The translations under genes were made by a program, and so were the position numbers. Below are positions 1-8,610 of a DNA stretch of 64,000 nt, piece by piece (position 1 is the stretch's first letter; every line of letters starts with the position of its first letter). The stretch spans positions 248,001 to 312,000 of the forward strand of contig BPJU01000006.1 in the NCBI GenBank assembly GCA_026004775.1. The letters are read 5' to 3'. The DNA comes from Pirellulaceae bacterium (GTDB lineage Bacteria; Planctomycetota; Planctomycetia; Pirellulales; Pirellulaceae). The notes under the pieces are model-generated. The model searched no databases. It was given only the letters and a program-made list of their open reading frames with translations, and was not told where the DNA came from.

Positions 1-1
1 A

Positions 2-301
2 CACGCATGCGAATGGGAAACCTCGATGGTCCTGCGGTTGCACCCGGAATGGGTGGGAGATTTTCGCGCGGCAAGCCCGGTGCCGCTCGAGGAATGGTGT
101 GAGCCGGCGGTGCGCGGGTGGATTACCAACGAGCGGAGTCAAGTAGGGCACATCGGTTCGCCGCATCTGGCCAATGCCGAAAAGGGGGAACGGCTGTTCG
201 AGCTTTTTGCAGGTCACGTGACTGAGTTTCTGGAGCGGCTGGAAGCGTGGCAGCCGCCCGACTCGGTGCCCCAACCGCAACCGCCCGGTCGCGGGCAATA
301 G
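2..301 (+). CDS. Creatininase-family amidohydrolase, C-terminal part (cut by window edge)
   Basis: The reading frame is open from the left edge of the window and stops at 299-301, so only the last 99 residues are visible. The first residues read HACEWETSM. This matches the HAxExETS motif of the creatininase (creatinine amidohydrolase) family, in which His and Glu bind the catalytic metals. Family members hydrolyse cyclic amides such as creatinine or act in cofactor pathways (for example mycofactocin MftE or the archaeal riboflavin FAPy deformylase). The substrate here cannot be told. The tail is proline- and glutamine-rich. An ATG at 26 lies inside the conserved motif and is not a plausible start. 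The gene converges on the SDR gene that follows. Confidence 0.75.
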   Translation, partial: HACEWETSMVLRLHPEWVGDFRAASPVPLEEWCEPAVRGWITNERSQVGHIGSPHLANAEKGERLFELFAGHVTEFLERLEAWQPPDSVPQPQPPGRGQ

Positions 302-319
302 CCTGTGCCATCAATCGCC

Positions 320-1096
320 CTAGCGTGCCGTCCAACCGCCGTCGACCACCAGCATGCTGCCGGTCACATAGCTGGATGCATCACTGGCCAGGAAAATGGC
401 CGCTCCCTGGATCTCGTGCAACTCTCCCCATCGCCCCAGAGCCGTCGCTCCCACAATGAACTGCTGGGCCTCGGCAGTACCGGCGATTGTCTGGTTCATC
501 TCGGTAAGAAACGGTCCGGGGCAGATGGCGTTGACGGTAATGCCGAAGGGAGCCAGTTCCAACGCCAGCGCTCGCGTCATTTGCACCACGGCACCTTTGC
601 TGGCGGCATACGGAGTACGATTGGCTAGGCCCACCAAGCCCAGGGTGCTGGCCACATTGATGATGCGGCCTCGACGCTTTTGTTTCATGTGAGGAACTAC
701 GGCTTTTGAGCAGAGCCACACCCCTTCGACATTGGTCGCCTGGACCTGGCGAAACTGTTCGAACGTAAGTTCGTCGATGGGACCGCGGATATTGATGCCG
801 GCATTGTTGATAAGAATGTCGATCTGCCCCAGTTTTTCCAGGGCGAACTGTACCATGCGCTGCACGTCTTCGGGCGACGTCACATCGGCAGCTACACCGA
901 AGGCGTTCACCTGGTAATCGTCCGCAATCTGCTTGGCCGCTGCCGAGGCTTCGTCCTGATGACGGCTTGCCAGGCACACCTGAGCCCCGGCCGAGGCCAG
1001 ACCGGCAGCCATGGCGAATCCCAAGCCCTTCGAGCCACCGGTGACCAGCGCCGACCGGCCCTCCAGACGAAACTGTTCGATACCCGGTAATCTCAC
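320..1096 (-). CDS. SDR-family NAD(P)-dependent oxidoreductase
   Basis: This is a classical short-chain dehydrogenase/reductase of 258 residues. It has the TGGSKGLG nucleotide-binding loop near residues 19-26, the structural NNAG motif near 97-100, and a catalytic Ser-Tyr-Lys set (S150, YAASK with Y163 and K167). The C-terminus is the usual GSMLVVDGG segment. Closest in style are gluconate 5-dehydrogenase and 3-oxoacyl-ACP reductase-like SDRs; the substrate is not predictable. The start is placed at GTG 1096 because AAGGAG sits seven bases upstream. The frame stays open to 1126 but without a better ribosome site. It is probably cytosolic. The next gene upstream on the same strand begins about 60 bases away, so an operon is possible. 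Confidence 0.9.
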   Translation of the reverse strand: MRLPGIEQFRLEGRSALVTGGSKGLGFAMAAGLASAGAQVCLASRHQDEASAAAKQIADDYQVNAFGVAADVTSPEDVQRMVQFALEKLGQIDILINNAGINIRGPIDELTFEQFRQVQATNVEGVWLCSKAVVPHMKQKRRGRIINVASTLGLVGLANRTPYAASKGAVVQMTRALALELAPFGITVNAICPGPFLTEMNQTIAGTAEAQQFIVGATALGRWGELHEIQGAAIFLASDASSYVTGSMLVVDGGWTAR

Positions 1097-1157
1097 GACG
1101 TTGCTCCTTCCTGGTTGCACAGCCACCCACGGGCGAACTGAGTAGAACGCATCCCTG

Positions 1158-2486
1158 TCAGCGAATCAATGGGTGCAACAGCGGATCGATGATAGTCGCT
1201 ACCGCTCGGCCATCGCGTCCTTGGCGCTGATTGAAGAGCACGGCCCAGTGCATGTCGTCGAAGCGGCGAACCAAGAGCGTTGAGGTGCCGGGCAAGCTGC
1301 CGGTGTGCCAGCAATTGATGCCTTGCTCGACCGGCCGCACCATCCAGCCGCAGGCAAAGTACGCATCGGCCCCGCCGCTGCTCGGCCGGTCTTCCAGGAT
1401 TCCTTCCGGCTTGGCCAGCAGGATGTCGCGTGTTTCGGCCGACAACAAAGGCCGTCGCGGGTGGTAGAGCCGAGAACTGATCCGTATCAGGTCAACCGCT
1501 GTGGAAATCCAGCCTCCGTGCGCATCCATCGCTTCCAGGAAAAAGGCTCCGTAAGGCGATGGCGACGGCTTGCCCAGGTCCTCGGCAAAAACGCTTGGTC
1601 CCCAGGCTTCTCCCCGAGCGTAGTATCGCACTTCGAAATCCTTCCGCACGCGTGTATTTCCCAGTTCCGTGTGCTCGGCTTGACTGGGCTCGAGCACCTC
1701 GCGGCGCACCACCGCTTCATACGGCTCGCCCGTGATCGCTTCCAGAATACGGCCTAACACGCAATAGCCAAAGTTGGAATACGCAGCACGGCTTCCAGGA
1801 TCGAAGTCGAGCGGCTGAGCCAGCATGTAGCGGATGACTTGGATGCTGGTAGCCGGAGGAGGCGTGGCATGCCAGAGAGCGATTTCCACGGGACGGAACA
1901 TCGGATCGAACGATTTGCGCCGATCCCACCCTCCGCGATGCTGAAGCAGATGCCGCACCGTGATGTGGTGCCAGCGTTCGTCGGCTGGTCGAATCGGGGA
2001 ATTGTTGAATTCCGGGTGTTTCTCGAGCAACCGCAGCGCGTGGTCATCCCAGTGCAACCGGCCTTGTTCGATAAGTCGTGCTGTGGCCAGTGCCGTCAAC
2101 GGTTTGGAGATGCTGGCGATGCGAAATCGCGATGTCGGTAACACGGGAGTACCCTGCCGCCGGTCGGCACGGCCGATACCCCGAGCGAAAACGATACGTT
2201 GGTGGTGAGCAATCGCCAGCGCGGCTCCCGGTATCCGGTGCTCGATCAGAAAAGCCCGTAGAAGATCATCAAGCTCTTTGAATCGGTCCGACGCCTCGCC
2301 GGTTACGGGCAGTTCATGCACCTGCGGCGCTGGTGGGCCGGCAGCCGCTCGGGTTGCCGCCACGCCCGAGGCTACCAGCGTAGCCAACATGTGGCGGCGA
2401 GTCAGTGGATAGGGTGCGGTGGCTATGCCACCGAATTGCCCGTCGACTGCCGGCTCCACCGCTTGTACTTCCTGGGCCGCTCGCAT
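1158..2486 (-). CDS. Secreted beta-lactamase-family serine hydrolase
   Basis: This 442-residue protein has the three motifs of class C beta-lactamase/penicillin-binding-like hydrolases: SISK (S125, K128), YSN (Y236, N238) and HTG near residue 394. Such proteins act as esterases, D-aminopeptidases or peptidoglycan-related hydrolases; the true substrate is unknown. The N-terminus carries a twin-arginine-like stretch (RRHMLATLVASG), which suggests export. The start ATG at 2486 shares one base with the TGA stop of the upstream DUF3500 gene (TGATG), so the two are probably translationally coupled. The frame continues upstream to 2546 but would run into the neighbouring gene. Confidence 0.88.
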   Translation of the reverse strand: MRAAQEVQAVEPAVDGQFGGIATAPYPLTRRHMLATLVASGVAATRAAAGPPAPQVHELPVTGEASDRFKELDDLLRAFLIEHRIPGAALAIAHHQRIVFARGIGRADRRQGTPVLPTSRFRIASISKPLTALATARLIEQGRLHWDDHALRLLEKHPEFNNSPIRPADERWHHITVRHLLQHRGGWDRRKSFDPMFRPVEIALWHATPPPATSIQVIRYMLAQPLDFDPGSRAAYSNFGYCVLGRILEAITGEPYEAVVRREVLEPSQAEHTELGNTRVRKDFEVRYYARGEAWGPSVFAEDLGKPSPSPYGAFFLEAMDAHGGWISTAVDLIRISSRLYHPRRPLLSAETRDILLAKPEGILEDRPSSGGADAYFACGWMVRPVEQGINCWHTGSLPGTSTLLVRRFDDMHWAVLFNQRQGRDGRAVATIIDPLLHPLIR

Positions 2487-3469
2487 CAACTCACGATCCC
2501 GATGTTCACATAGGCGTGCACATGCGGGGCACCGCGGAAATGCCACACGAAGCCCGGGCCTTCCAGCCGCCAGATGTCCCAGATGCCGTCATTTTGGAGA
2601 TCCCCTTGCTTATAAAACGCCAGGTGCAGCTTCTCCAGGCCGCCGGTCGCTTTGAAGATCGCCATCACTTCGTCTACGTCTTCCTGGCGATAAGGAGCCA
2701 GGATGGTGCGGATTACCCGCTCGAGCAACTCCTTTTGATCCGCGGACAGCTCTGAGGCAGGCAGTCCGGGGAATGTGCCTCCGGGGCCTTGGATAGGTAC
2801 CTGGTTTTCCCGAGGAGCCCGCTCGATGAGTGCCTGTTCGCGTTGCTTGGAATCCAAGGCGGCGAAGATTTCGTTGACCTGCTTGGTCTGATAATAGAAG
2901 AGGTTGGCTTCAGGCTTGCTTTCTTCACCGTGGCCGTAGATGATCGGTCCGCCGAAGGCGGCGCGGTCCACGCTGTCACCGTCGGCACGCAGCGTCAGGT
3001 GCCGGCCGGTCATTTCCCATTGGAACTTGCCTTGACCCGGTTCGCCAAAGATCGCCACCGTATAGGCTTCCCAACCACCCCAGTCATCGTCCATCTGCCG
3101 CATCAGCCGTTCGTAGCCATCGTGACTGGTGACGTGCCGGATGATCTGGCGGATGAGCTCTCGCTGTTCGGCGGTATAGAACGAGCTTCCGATCGTATGT
3201 TTGGTGATGGACCAGTTGGCGCTGATGCGGTGTCGCAGTTCGTGTTCGAACGGGAAGCAGATTTCGCTTTTTTGGGCGGCGGAGAGAGAATCGTAGAATT
3301 GTTTGACGCAGGTTTCCGCAGCCGAGTTCGGTTGAGGAGCCGCGTGGACCCGGGGGAGGTTCGCCCAGAGGGCGGCGCTGCCGGCCACCGCGGCAACTCG
3401 TCCTGCTTGTACCAAGAACTCACGACGATCCAACGCCGAGTCACATTCCGGACAGTACTTGCGCTCCAT
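2486..3469 (-). CDS. DUF3500 domain protein with Tat-type leader
   Basis: This 327-residue protein begins MERKYCPECDSALDRREFL, combining a CxxC pair with a twin-arginine leader (DRREFLVQAGRVAAVAGSAA) for export. The rest resembles DUF3500, a family common in planctomycetes and other environmental bacteria. It contains the family-like segments around WGGWEAYTVAIFGEPGQGKF and the His-rich FVWHFRGAPHVHAYVNIG near the C-terminus. No enzymatic function is established for the family. ATG 3469 is chosen because the leader starts right there; the frame runs open to 3577 without a signal. It is coupled by one base to the serine hydrolase downstream. Confidence 0.82.
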   Translation of the reverse strand: MERKYCPECDSALDRREFLVQAGRVAAVAGSAALWANLPRVHAAPQPNSAAETCVKQFYDSLSAAQKSEICFPFEHELRHRISANWSITKHTIGSSFYTAEQRELIRQIIRHVTSHDGYERLMRQMDDDWGGWEAYTVAIFGEPGQGKFQWEMTGRHLTLRADGDSVDRAAFGGPIIYGHGEESKPEANLFYYQTKQVNEIFAALDSKQREQALIERAPRENQVPIQGPGGTFPGLPASELSADQKELLERVIRTILAPYRQEDVDEVMAIFKATGGLEKLHLAFYKQGDLQNDGIWDIWRLEGPGFVWHFRGAPHVHAYVNIGIVS

Positions 3470-3930
3470 GGACCGTGCCTCCTCTGTTCGGGTTGGGGTA
3501 ACTCCACGACTATGACGCAACCGGAGCCGCGTGTTTATCGAGCCGGCGAGCTTTCCGCTCGGGCGATCGGGGCCCAAGACCCACGCCCGACGGCGTGGCT
3601 GCCGGCGATCAGGTACCCGCCGGAATCCATTGAAAATAGTTTATCGCCACTCGGATGGCATTGCACCTATTTTGATGCGAAAATCTCACTCAATCCGATT
3701 GCCCCCCGGTCCGGGCTGGCCCATGCGGCGATTGGGTGGGCGATCCCTGTCGTCCCCCGGCTGGTGAAGGATCTGGTTCAGATCGAACTAGACGTGATGG
3801 GAATGGCCGGTAAGAAACGACAGCGCGCAGACACCCCGGACGGTACGATCAGAACACCCCGTTTGGCAGCGTCTCGAGCCGCAAGCCGATTGGGGCTTCG
3901 TTGGCGAAGCACGTGGGTGGCCGTCCCAAA
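3470..3930. other. Intergenic stretch, no gene seen
   Basis: About 460 bases between the start of the DUF3500 gene and the 3' end of tRNA-Lys, both on the minus strand. I see no convincing coding frame, no terminator with a T tract and no RNA gene. It presumably holds the promoter of the DUF3500/hydrolase pair. Its plus-strand frame is open across the neighbouring gene and the tRNA, but that frame has no protein-like features. Confidence 0.5.
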
Positions 3931-4003
<73 letters not shown>

Positions 4004-4682
4004 GTACCCAACGTCTAACCGTCTGGCGGTTCGCGTGACGCAAATCTTCGCCGCCTGAAGGACTGCTGCTAGCCATACGCTTACACACGGCAGCAATCGC
4101 TCCGACCGAGTACGTCGGCACCCTAGGCGGCGACCCGCTACAACGCAAATTGTCACCCGCGGCGACAATCCGCTGAGCCAGACCAACCGACGTAACCTCC
4201 AACACAAAAACCGCGTCGGCTGCGGGCCGTCGCGGTTAAGGCTGGCCGCCCTTCGTCGCCTCGAAAAAACCATTTTATCGCCGAGGCGCCGTGCCGAAAA
4301 GCCCCGAAGCGGTTCTCAATGCGGATGCCGGACGCCTGCGGATAGCTATCGCTACTCGGAGTTCCTGGTAGCCAACGCCGACCCGGACAGTTGCCAGCCA
4401 TCAAAAGGCAAAGGCAGTGGGCGAAACAGCTACCCGGCTTTCACGAAGCGCCTGCCGCCTGGCACCAAAACGTGTACGGTGCCGGGTTTACCGAACCATA
4501 CAAGCCACAGCCTCGTGTTGCTCACGGCAGGCTCTCGAGCCCATTGCCCCAAAATGGGCAATTCATGATAGCACTTTGGTGGATAGCAGGCTCCCCTTAG
4601 AGCGTTATAATAGCGAGCAGTTTTCGTAGCGACGCCACGTAAATAACGGGCGGCACGCCCACGGCATTGGAGGGATTTAGGC
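4004..4682. other. Intergenic stretch of about 680 bases
   Basis: No coding frame here looks like a protein. It holds the tRNA-Lys upstream region and, at its right end, the promoter-like TATAAT at 4606-4611 ahead of the esterase gene. A 7-bp inverted repeat (4257-4263 and 4282-4288, CGCCTCG/CGAGGCG) encloses an A/T-rich loop; its role is unknown. Confidence 0.45.
4606..4611 (+). promoter_or_regulatory. Candidate -10 box upstream of the esterase gene
   Basis: A perfect TATAAT lies 72 bases before the esterase start codon. No good -35 hexamer is found at 16-18 bases upstream, so this is a weak assignment resting on the -10 match and on position. Confidence 0.35.
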
Positions 4683-5438
4683 ATGCTTCTCGCCAAGTCA
4701 ATCGACCTTCTACTGGCCTGCGGTGCTCTCGGCGTAATGTTGCCGGCGGCCATGGCAACCCGTTGTTGGGCAGAAGATCCGGCTCCTGGCAAACAGGTAG
4801 AACAACAAAAGACGGTTCGCAACAGCCAGGGCCAAGAAGTCACCGTCCGCTACTGGCTCTACCTGCCCAAAGAATACGACGGCAACCAGTCCTTCCCGCT
4901 GGTACTTTTCTTGCACGGTGCAGGAGAACGAGGCGACGACCTGAAGCTCGTTACCAAATGGGGGCCGCCCAAGCTGGTGGCCGAAGGCAAACATTTCCCG
5001 TTTATTCTCGTCTCACCCCAGTGTCCGGCTCGGCAATGGTGGGACGCCGACACTTTGGCTCATCTGGTCGACGATTTGGCTGGCTCGTTGAAGGTCGATA
5101 AAGAACGGATGTATGTAACCGGCCTGAGCATGGGAGGCTTCGGTACCTGGGCGATCCTGGCCAAACATCCCAACCTGTTTGCCGCAGCAGTCCCGATCTG
5201 TGGCGGCGGTGACCCGGCCACGGCCGAAGCGATCAAGCATATACCGATTTGGGCATTCCACGGCGCAAAAGACAACGTGGTGCCGCTGGAACGGAGCCAA
5301 CAGATGGTCGATGCCATCAAGCGAGTCGGGGGGAATGCCAAGCTGACTGTCTACCCGGAAGCCGGGCATAATTCCTGGTCCGAAACGTATGACAATCCTG
5401 AGGTGTACCGATGGCTGCTAGAGCATCGCAGGCAATGA
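4683..5438 (+). CDS. Secreted alpha/beta-hydrolase (phospholipase/carboxylesterase-like)
   Basis: This 251-residue protein has a hydrophobic N-terminal leader ending near MATRCWA, followed by an alpha/beta-hydrolase domain. The oxyanion region is FLHGAGERGDD, the nucleophile elbow is GLSMGG (S149), the acid is D197 in HGAKDNVVP and the catalytic His is H229 in AGHNSW. The pattern matches the predicted peptidase/carboxylesterase group often found in planctomycetes, which act on ester bonds of polysaccharide decorations or lipids. The exact substrate is unknown. The start follows GGAGG by about six bases (ggagggatttaggc). It stands alone, flanked by intergenic DNA. Confidence 0.88.
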   Translation: MLLAKSIDLLLACGALGVMLPAAMATRCWAEDPAPGKQVEQQKTVRNSQGQEVTVRYWLYLPKEYDGNQSFPLVLFLHGAGERGDDLKLVTKWGPPKLVAEGKHFPFILVSPQCPARQWWDADTLAHLVDDLAGSLKVDKERMYVTGLSMGGFGTWAILAKHPNLFAAAVPICGGGDPATAEAIKHIPIWAFHGAKDNVVPLERSQQMVDAIKRVGGNAKLTVYPEAGHNSWSETYDNPEVYRWLLEHRRQ

Positions 5439-5708
5439 ATTCAGTTCGCTTGCGGTGCCATGATATCGGTGGTTGGTTTCTATTTGCCTCCGGAGACGCT
5501 GTCGCGTCGAACCGTGGCTGGACAAGGTAACAGTGCAACTTCGGCTGGTTGTTTTGTCGGCCGGGGGGACGCGGACGAAGGCGGTGGGCACGGAGGTGAC
5601 GGAACACAAGGAATCACAAGCGTACGCTTGTCGTTACGTGTGAAAACCCGGCTGCGCAAGCCGGACGGCTGTGGATGCGATCGGGGGTAGTGAGCAATCG
5701 GGGGATCC

Positions 5709-6389
5709 ATGGCAAAGGAACCGCCTGGTCCAGATCCAGAACGCACCGACCTTTCTTTATTAGGCAAGACTCAGGCTTACCTGAGGGCGCTGCTGGAGCG
5801 TCGCGCCCCGGACTCGCTGCTTACTGCAGCCTGGGACGAATTTTACCGGCGATACGACCAACTCATCCGGCGTTACATCGAGGTGCACGGTGTAGCCGAT
5901 ACGGAGGTAGACGACTGCGTCCAGGAGGTGTGGCTGGCGATAGCCAAGTATCTGGTGGATTTCCGACATCCGGTGAAGCGTCCGGGGCTGCGGGCCTGGT
6001 TGTACCAGTTGGTCCATAGTAAGACGGCTGACGTGCTTCGCAGCCGGCGCCGCTTCCCCAAGACCGGACTCGTCGCGGACGAGCTGACCAAAGACCCATC
6101 AGGACGGACGATTTGGGATGATATTTTCACTCGGATTATTCTGGAAGAACTGGCTTGCGAACAGCCGCCGTTGAGGAGTGAAATTTTCCGGTTGCGGTTT
6201 TTCGACGGCCTTTCGACCCGGCAGGTGGCCGACCGTTTGGCGGTGGGACCGCATGTGGTGCGATACCATTTCCGCCGCATGCTCCAGATGGTACGCCGTC
6301 GCGTTAGTGTCTTTGCGGGCGCGGCCGTACAGATTGGCGACCCAACAAACGACGAGTCGGATGCCCCGGAGCAGACCAAGGGTCCGTAA
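5709..6389 (+). CDS. ECF-type RNA polymerase sigma factor
   Basis: This 226-residue protein has sigma region 2 around residues 40-120 (DDCVQEVWLAIAKY followed by RAWLYQLVHSKTADVLRSR) and a region 4 helix-turn-helix near 160-195 (IFRLRFFDGLSTRQVADRL). That is the standard two-domain layout of extracytoplasmic-function sigma factors. The C-terminal tail after region 4 is short and polar. No anti-sigma factor gene lies beside it. Planctomycetes carry many such sigma factors. A GGGGGA purine run precedes the ATG. Which genes it controls cannot be seen. Confidence 0.9.
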   Translation: MAKEPPGPDPERTDLSLLGKTQAYLRALLERRAPDSLLTAAWDEFYRRYDQLIRRYIEVHGVADTEVDDCVQEVWLAIAKYLVDFRHPVKRPGLRAWLYQLVHSKTADVLRSRRRFPKTGLVADELTKDPSGRTIWDDIFTRIILEELACEQPPLRSEIFRLRFFDGLSTRQVADRLAVGPHVVRYHFRRMLQMVRRRVSVFAGAAVQIGDPTNDESDAPEQTKGP

Positions 6390-6442
6390 ACGCCTCTTGC
6401 CGGCTGTAGGCGTGCGATCCGGCGAGCGGACGAGGAGTGCAC

Positions 6443-7813
6443 CTAGCACCACGGTTTCTCCTCGCCTCGTCCCGGAGCAATAGGACGAGTCGCGCACACC
6501 GAGAGGTTCATCATCATTCCCAAAGCCAAAGCGATGCAGACCCCCTGGAAGACGTTCTGCCAAACGGGGATGACGCCGAGTCTTGGGGCGTAATGATCGA
6601 CGTAATATCCCACGGCCAGCGTAACCAGAATCACACCCAGAGCCCCCATCGAATTCATCAGACCCCAAAGGGCGGCTCCGTGTCGTCCGCTGATTTCCGC
6701 TACAATCGTCCACCAATTGGGAACAGCAAATTCGGTAAAAAACAGAGCCGCAGCACAACAAGCCACGGTCTGTAGATCGGTACGTGCCTGGCTGAGTCCG
6801 GCAGTGGCCAAAGCGGCCAGCCCCAAAGGCACAGCTCCGCACAAGCGCCGCGTCCAATTCCGTTCCGCTGTGCGCCGGTTTACCCAATCGACGAACAATC
6901 CCCCCAGCAGGCAGCCGGCCGCCCCGGCGGCCATCACAACGCCGGTGTAGGCTCCGGAGAGCAATTCTCCAGCCATCCGCGTTTCTTTCACATACGTGGG
7001 AAACCACTGGAAGATGGTATAAAACTCGACAGAAAAAACGGTCATCACTCCCCCCATCAGCCACGTGTTAGAGCTCAGCAAGACACGCTTCCAGCTCAGC
7101 GACTGGCGGGGCACGTGGCCCGCTGTTCGGTCACCGGCTTTCTCAGCATCCTCGAACGGCCCCCGAATATGTGCCAGTTCGGCTGTATTGACGGACGGAT
7201 GGTCTGCCGGATCGTCTCGAAACCATTGGTAAAACCCCCACGCCCAAAAGACACCCGCTGTTCCGAATACGACGAACGTCGCTCGCCAGCCGACCAGTTC
7301 GATCAGCAGGGCCGCCAGCACCGGCGCCACGGCAGCTCCCAAGAATGACATGGTCATCACAGCGCCGCGCACGAAACCTCGTTCTGCAGGTGCAAACCAG
7401 CGGGTGACCACGCGTGCCGTGTTGGGAAATGCCCCCGCTTCACCGGCTCCGAACAAGAACCGTACGGCGACCAGCGTGATCCAACTGAAGGCTGCACCGG
7501 TAAGAGCCGTAAAGGCCGTCCACCACAAGACAATCCGGACCAGCACGCGGCGGGATCCGAATCGGTCACCCCAATGCCCCGTCGGCACTTCGAACAGACC
7601 GTAAGCCAGTGTGAACGCACCGAACACCCAACTCATCTGGGCTTTGGTCAACTGGAGCTCTTCCCGAATGGCTTGTTCGGCCTGCCCAATACAGACCCGA
7701 TCCACGTACAACAAGAAAGACAGACTGCACAGCCAGCCCAGTACCACCCAGCGCGCCCGGCTCGGTCGACCAACTTCGGCAGGCATACGGGGGCCTTTCA
7801 TCCGCATCACCAA
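6443..7813 (-). CDS. MFS transporter, anion:cation symporter-like
   Basis: This 456-residue membrane protein has about twelve hydrophobic segments. It carries the MFS loop 2-3 signature GHWGDRFGSRRVL and the segment FGAGEAGAFPNTARVVTRW, which is typical of the ACS family (hexuronate, glucarate, phthalate and tartrate importers). It probably imports an organic anion in symport with a cation; the substrate is unknown. The C-terminus is long and polar. Convergent with the sigma factor gene, with about 50 bases between stops. The first Met is followed by further in-frame Met codons (MVMRMKGPRM), so the exact start is uncertain by up to ten residues. Confidence 0.88.
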   Translation of the reverse strand: MVMRMKGPRMPAEVGRPSRARWVVLGWLCSLSFLLYVDRVCIGQAEQAIREELQLTKAQMSWVFGAFTLAYGLFEVPTGHWGDRFGSRRVLVRIVLWWTAFTALTGAAFSWITLVAVRFLFGAGEAGAFPNTARVVTRWFAPAERGFVRGAVMTMSFLGAAVAPVLAALLIELVGWRATFVVFGTAGVFWAWGFYQWFRDDPADHPSVNTAELAHIRGPFEDAEKAGDRTAGHVPRQSLSWKRVLLSSNTWLMGGVMTVFSVEFYTIFQWFPTYVKETRMAGELLSGAYTGVVMAAGAAGCLLGGLFVDWVNRRTAERNWTRRLCGAVPLGLAALATAGLSQARTDLQTVACCAAALFFTEFAVPNWWTIVAEISGRHGAALWGLMNSMGALGVILVTLAVGYYVDHYAPRLGVIPVWQNVFQGVCIALALGMMMNLSVCATRPIAPGRGEEKPWC

Positions 7814-7974
7814 TCTGTTCCTGGCACGCCGAGTCTACCCGGTTGCTCGTCCGCTAGGAACCCTTCCCGCACGAAAAACCGGTAAGTCCGGCAAATCGCA
7901 TACGCCGGTACGCTCCGGGCCGTGAGTTTGCTGGGAACCGGAGGCCTGATTTCGGCCGACTACCTAAAAAAAGC

Positions 7975-7980
7975 TATACT
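7975..7980 (+). promoter_or_regulatory. Candidate -10 box of the structured leader
   Basis: TATACT sits just upstream of the structured RNA segment. No convincing -35 hexamer is seen, so the assignment depends on position and the -10 match. Confidence 0.3.
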
Positions 7981-7989
7981 TAAAGGGGG

Positions 7990-8205
7990 CCAGTGCACGC
8001 CGCACGATGCAAAGACACCGGACGCCAAGATGCGAAGATAGAATAGGTTGCGCGAAGAGGCGAAGATCGCCCCAAAGAAATAGGGGTCACCAGGCGTGGT
8101 GGTAGGCGCTCTGTAGTTTAACCCACAAGGAAACAGGACGATGGGTTAGCGTAAGCTAATCGGTGGGAGAACTGAGGAACGCCTTTCGGTGAAGAAGCTA
8201 CAGCA
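7990..8205 (+). ncRNA. Candidate structured leader RNA, family not recognised
   Basis: This stretch contains a dense set of complementary segments. They are: GTGC/GCAC (7993-7996 with 8002-8005); GGCGA/TCGCC (8059-8063 with 8067-8071); CACCA/TGGTG around loop GGCG (8088-8101); AGGCG/CGCCT (8104-8108 with 8180-8184); CCCAC/GTGGG (8122-8126 with 8163-8167); and a TTAGC/GCTAA hairpin closed by a GNRA-type GTAA loop (8146-8159). CTGTAG (8111-8116) can also pair with CTACAG (8198-8203), which would cross the AGGCG helix and form a pseudoknot. It ends about 60 bases before a small secreted-protein gene. It lacks the conserved cores of RNase P RNA, tmRNA, SRP RNA and the common riboswitches that I checked. 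The boundaries are approximate. Confidence 0.45.
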
Positions 8206-8264
8206 AGGCCAAGGCGGCTGCGTAATATGGCTGGCCGTGGCGCATGCGATGGAAAGTGAACGTT

Positions 8265-8567
8265 ATGACTCGAATTATTGCCGCCATCACACTGTTGGCC
8301 GTAGCACTGGGCGCATGGGAAGTCGACGCGGCCGGATGGCGAGGATTACCAGGACGGCGGACTGAGCGCGCCGTGCCGGCTGATACGCTTTTCTATGGGC
8401 CGGTGACCGGGCCGGGTACACATGCTCACGTGGCGCCCTGGCAGTATTATCGCGGCAAATACCCGCGATACTTCGGGGCTTTTCATGCCCGAGAGCTTCA
8501 GAACCTGGGCGTACCCAGTGGCGACATCGGGCTGCGCGGTAACGGAATTTTTTGGAGCCCGTGGTAG
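8265..8567 (+). CDS. Small secreted protein, unknown function
   Basis: A 100-residue protein with a clear signal peptide (MTRIIAAITLLAVALGAWEV, probable cleavage near VDAAG). It is followed by a compact, aromatic- and glycine-rich region (HAHVAPWQYYRGKYPRYFGAF, ending GNGIFWSPW). I do not recognise a family. ATG 8265 is chosen because the signal peptide begins there and GGAAAG lies upstream; the frame is open to 8244. It follows the candidate structured leader directly, so the RNA may control it. It is convergent with the long secreted-protein gene on the other strand. Confidence 0.7.
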   Translation: MTRIIAAITLLAVALGAWEVDAAGWRGLPGRRTERAVPADTLFYGPVTGPGTHAHVAPWQYYRGKYPRYFGAFHARELQNLGVPSGDIGLRGNGIFWSPW

Positions 8568-8610
8568 GCTTTGCCTGCCCAGAAGCGCTCAGCACCCGTG
8601 GCACGTCGAG

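Noticed and set aside
7990-8060. Second c-di-GMP-I riboswitch
   Set aside because: Fragments such as GCAAAG, CCGG and GGTTGC resemble the core, but the GGGCAAACC block and P1 pairing are missing.
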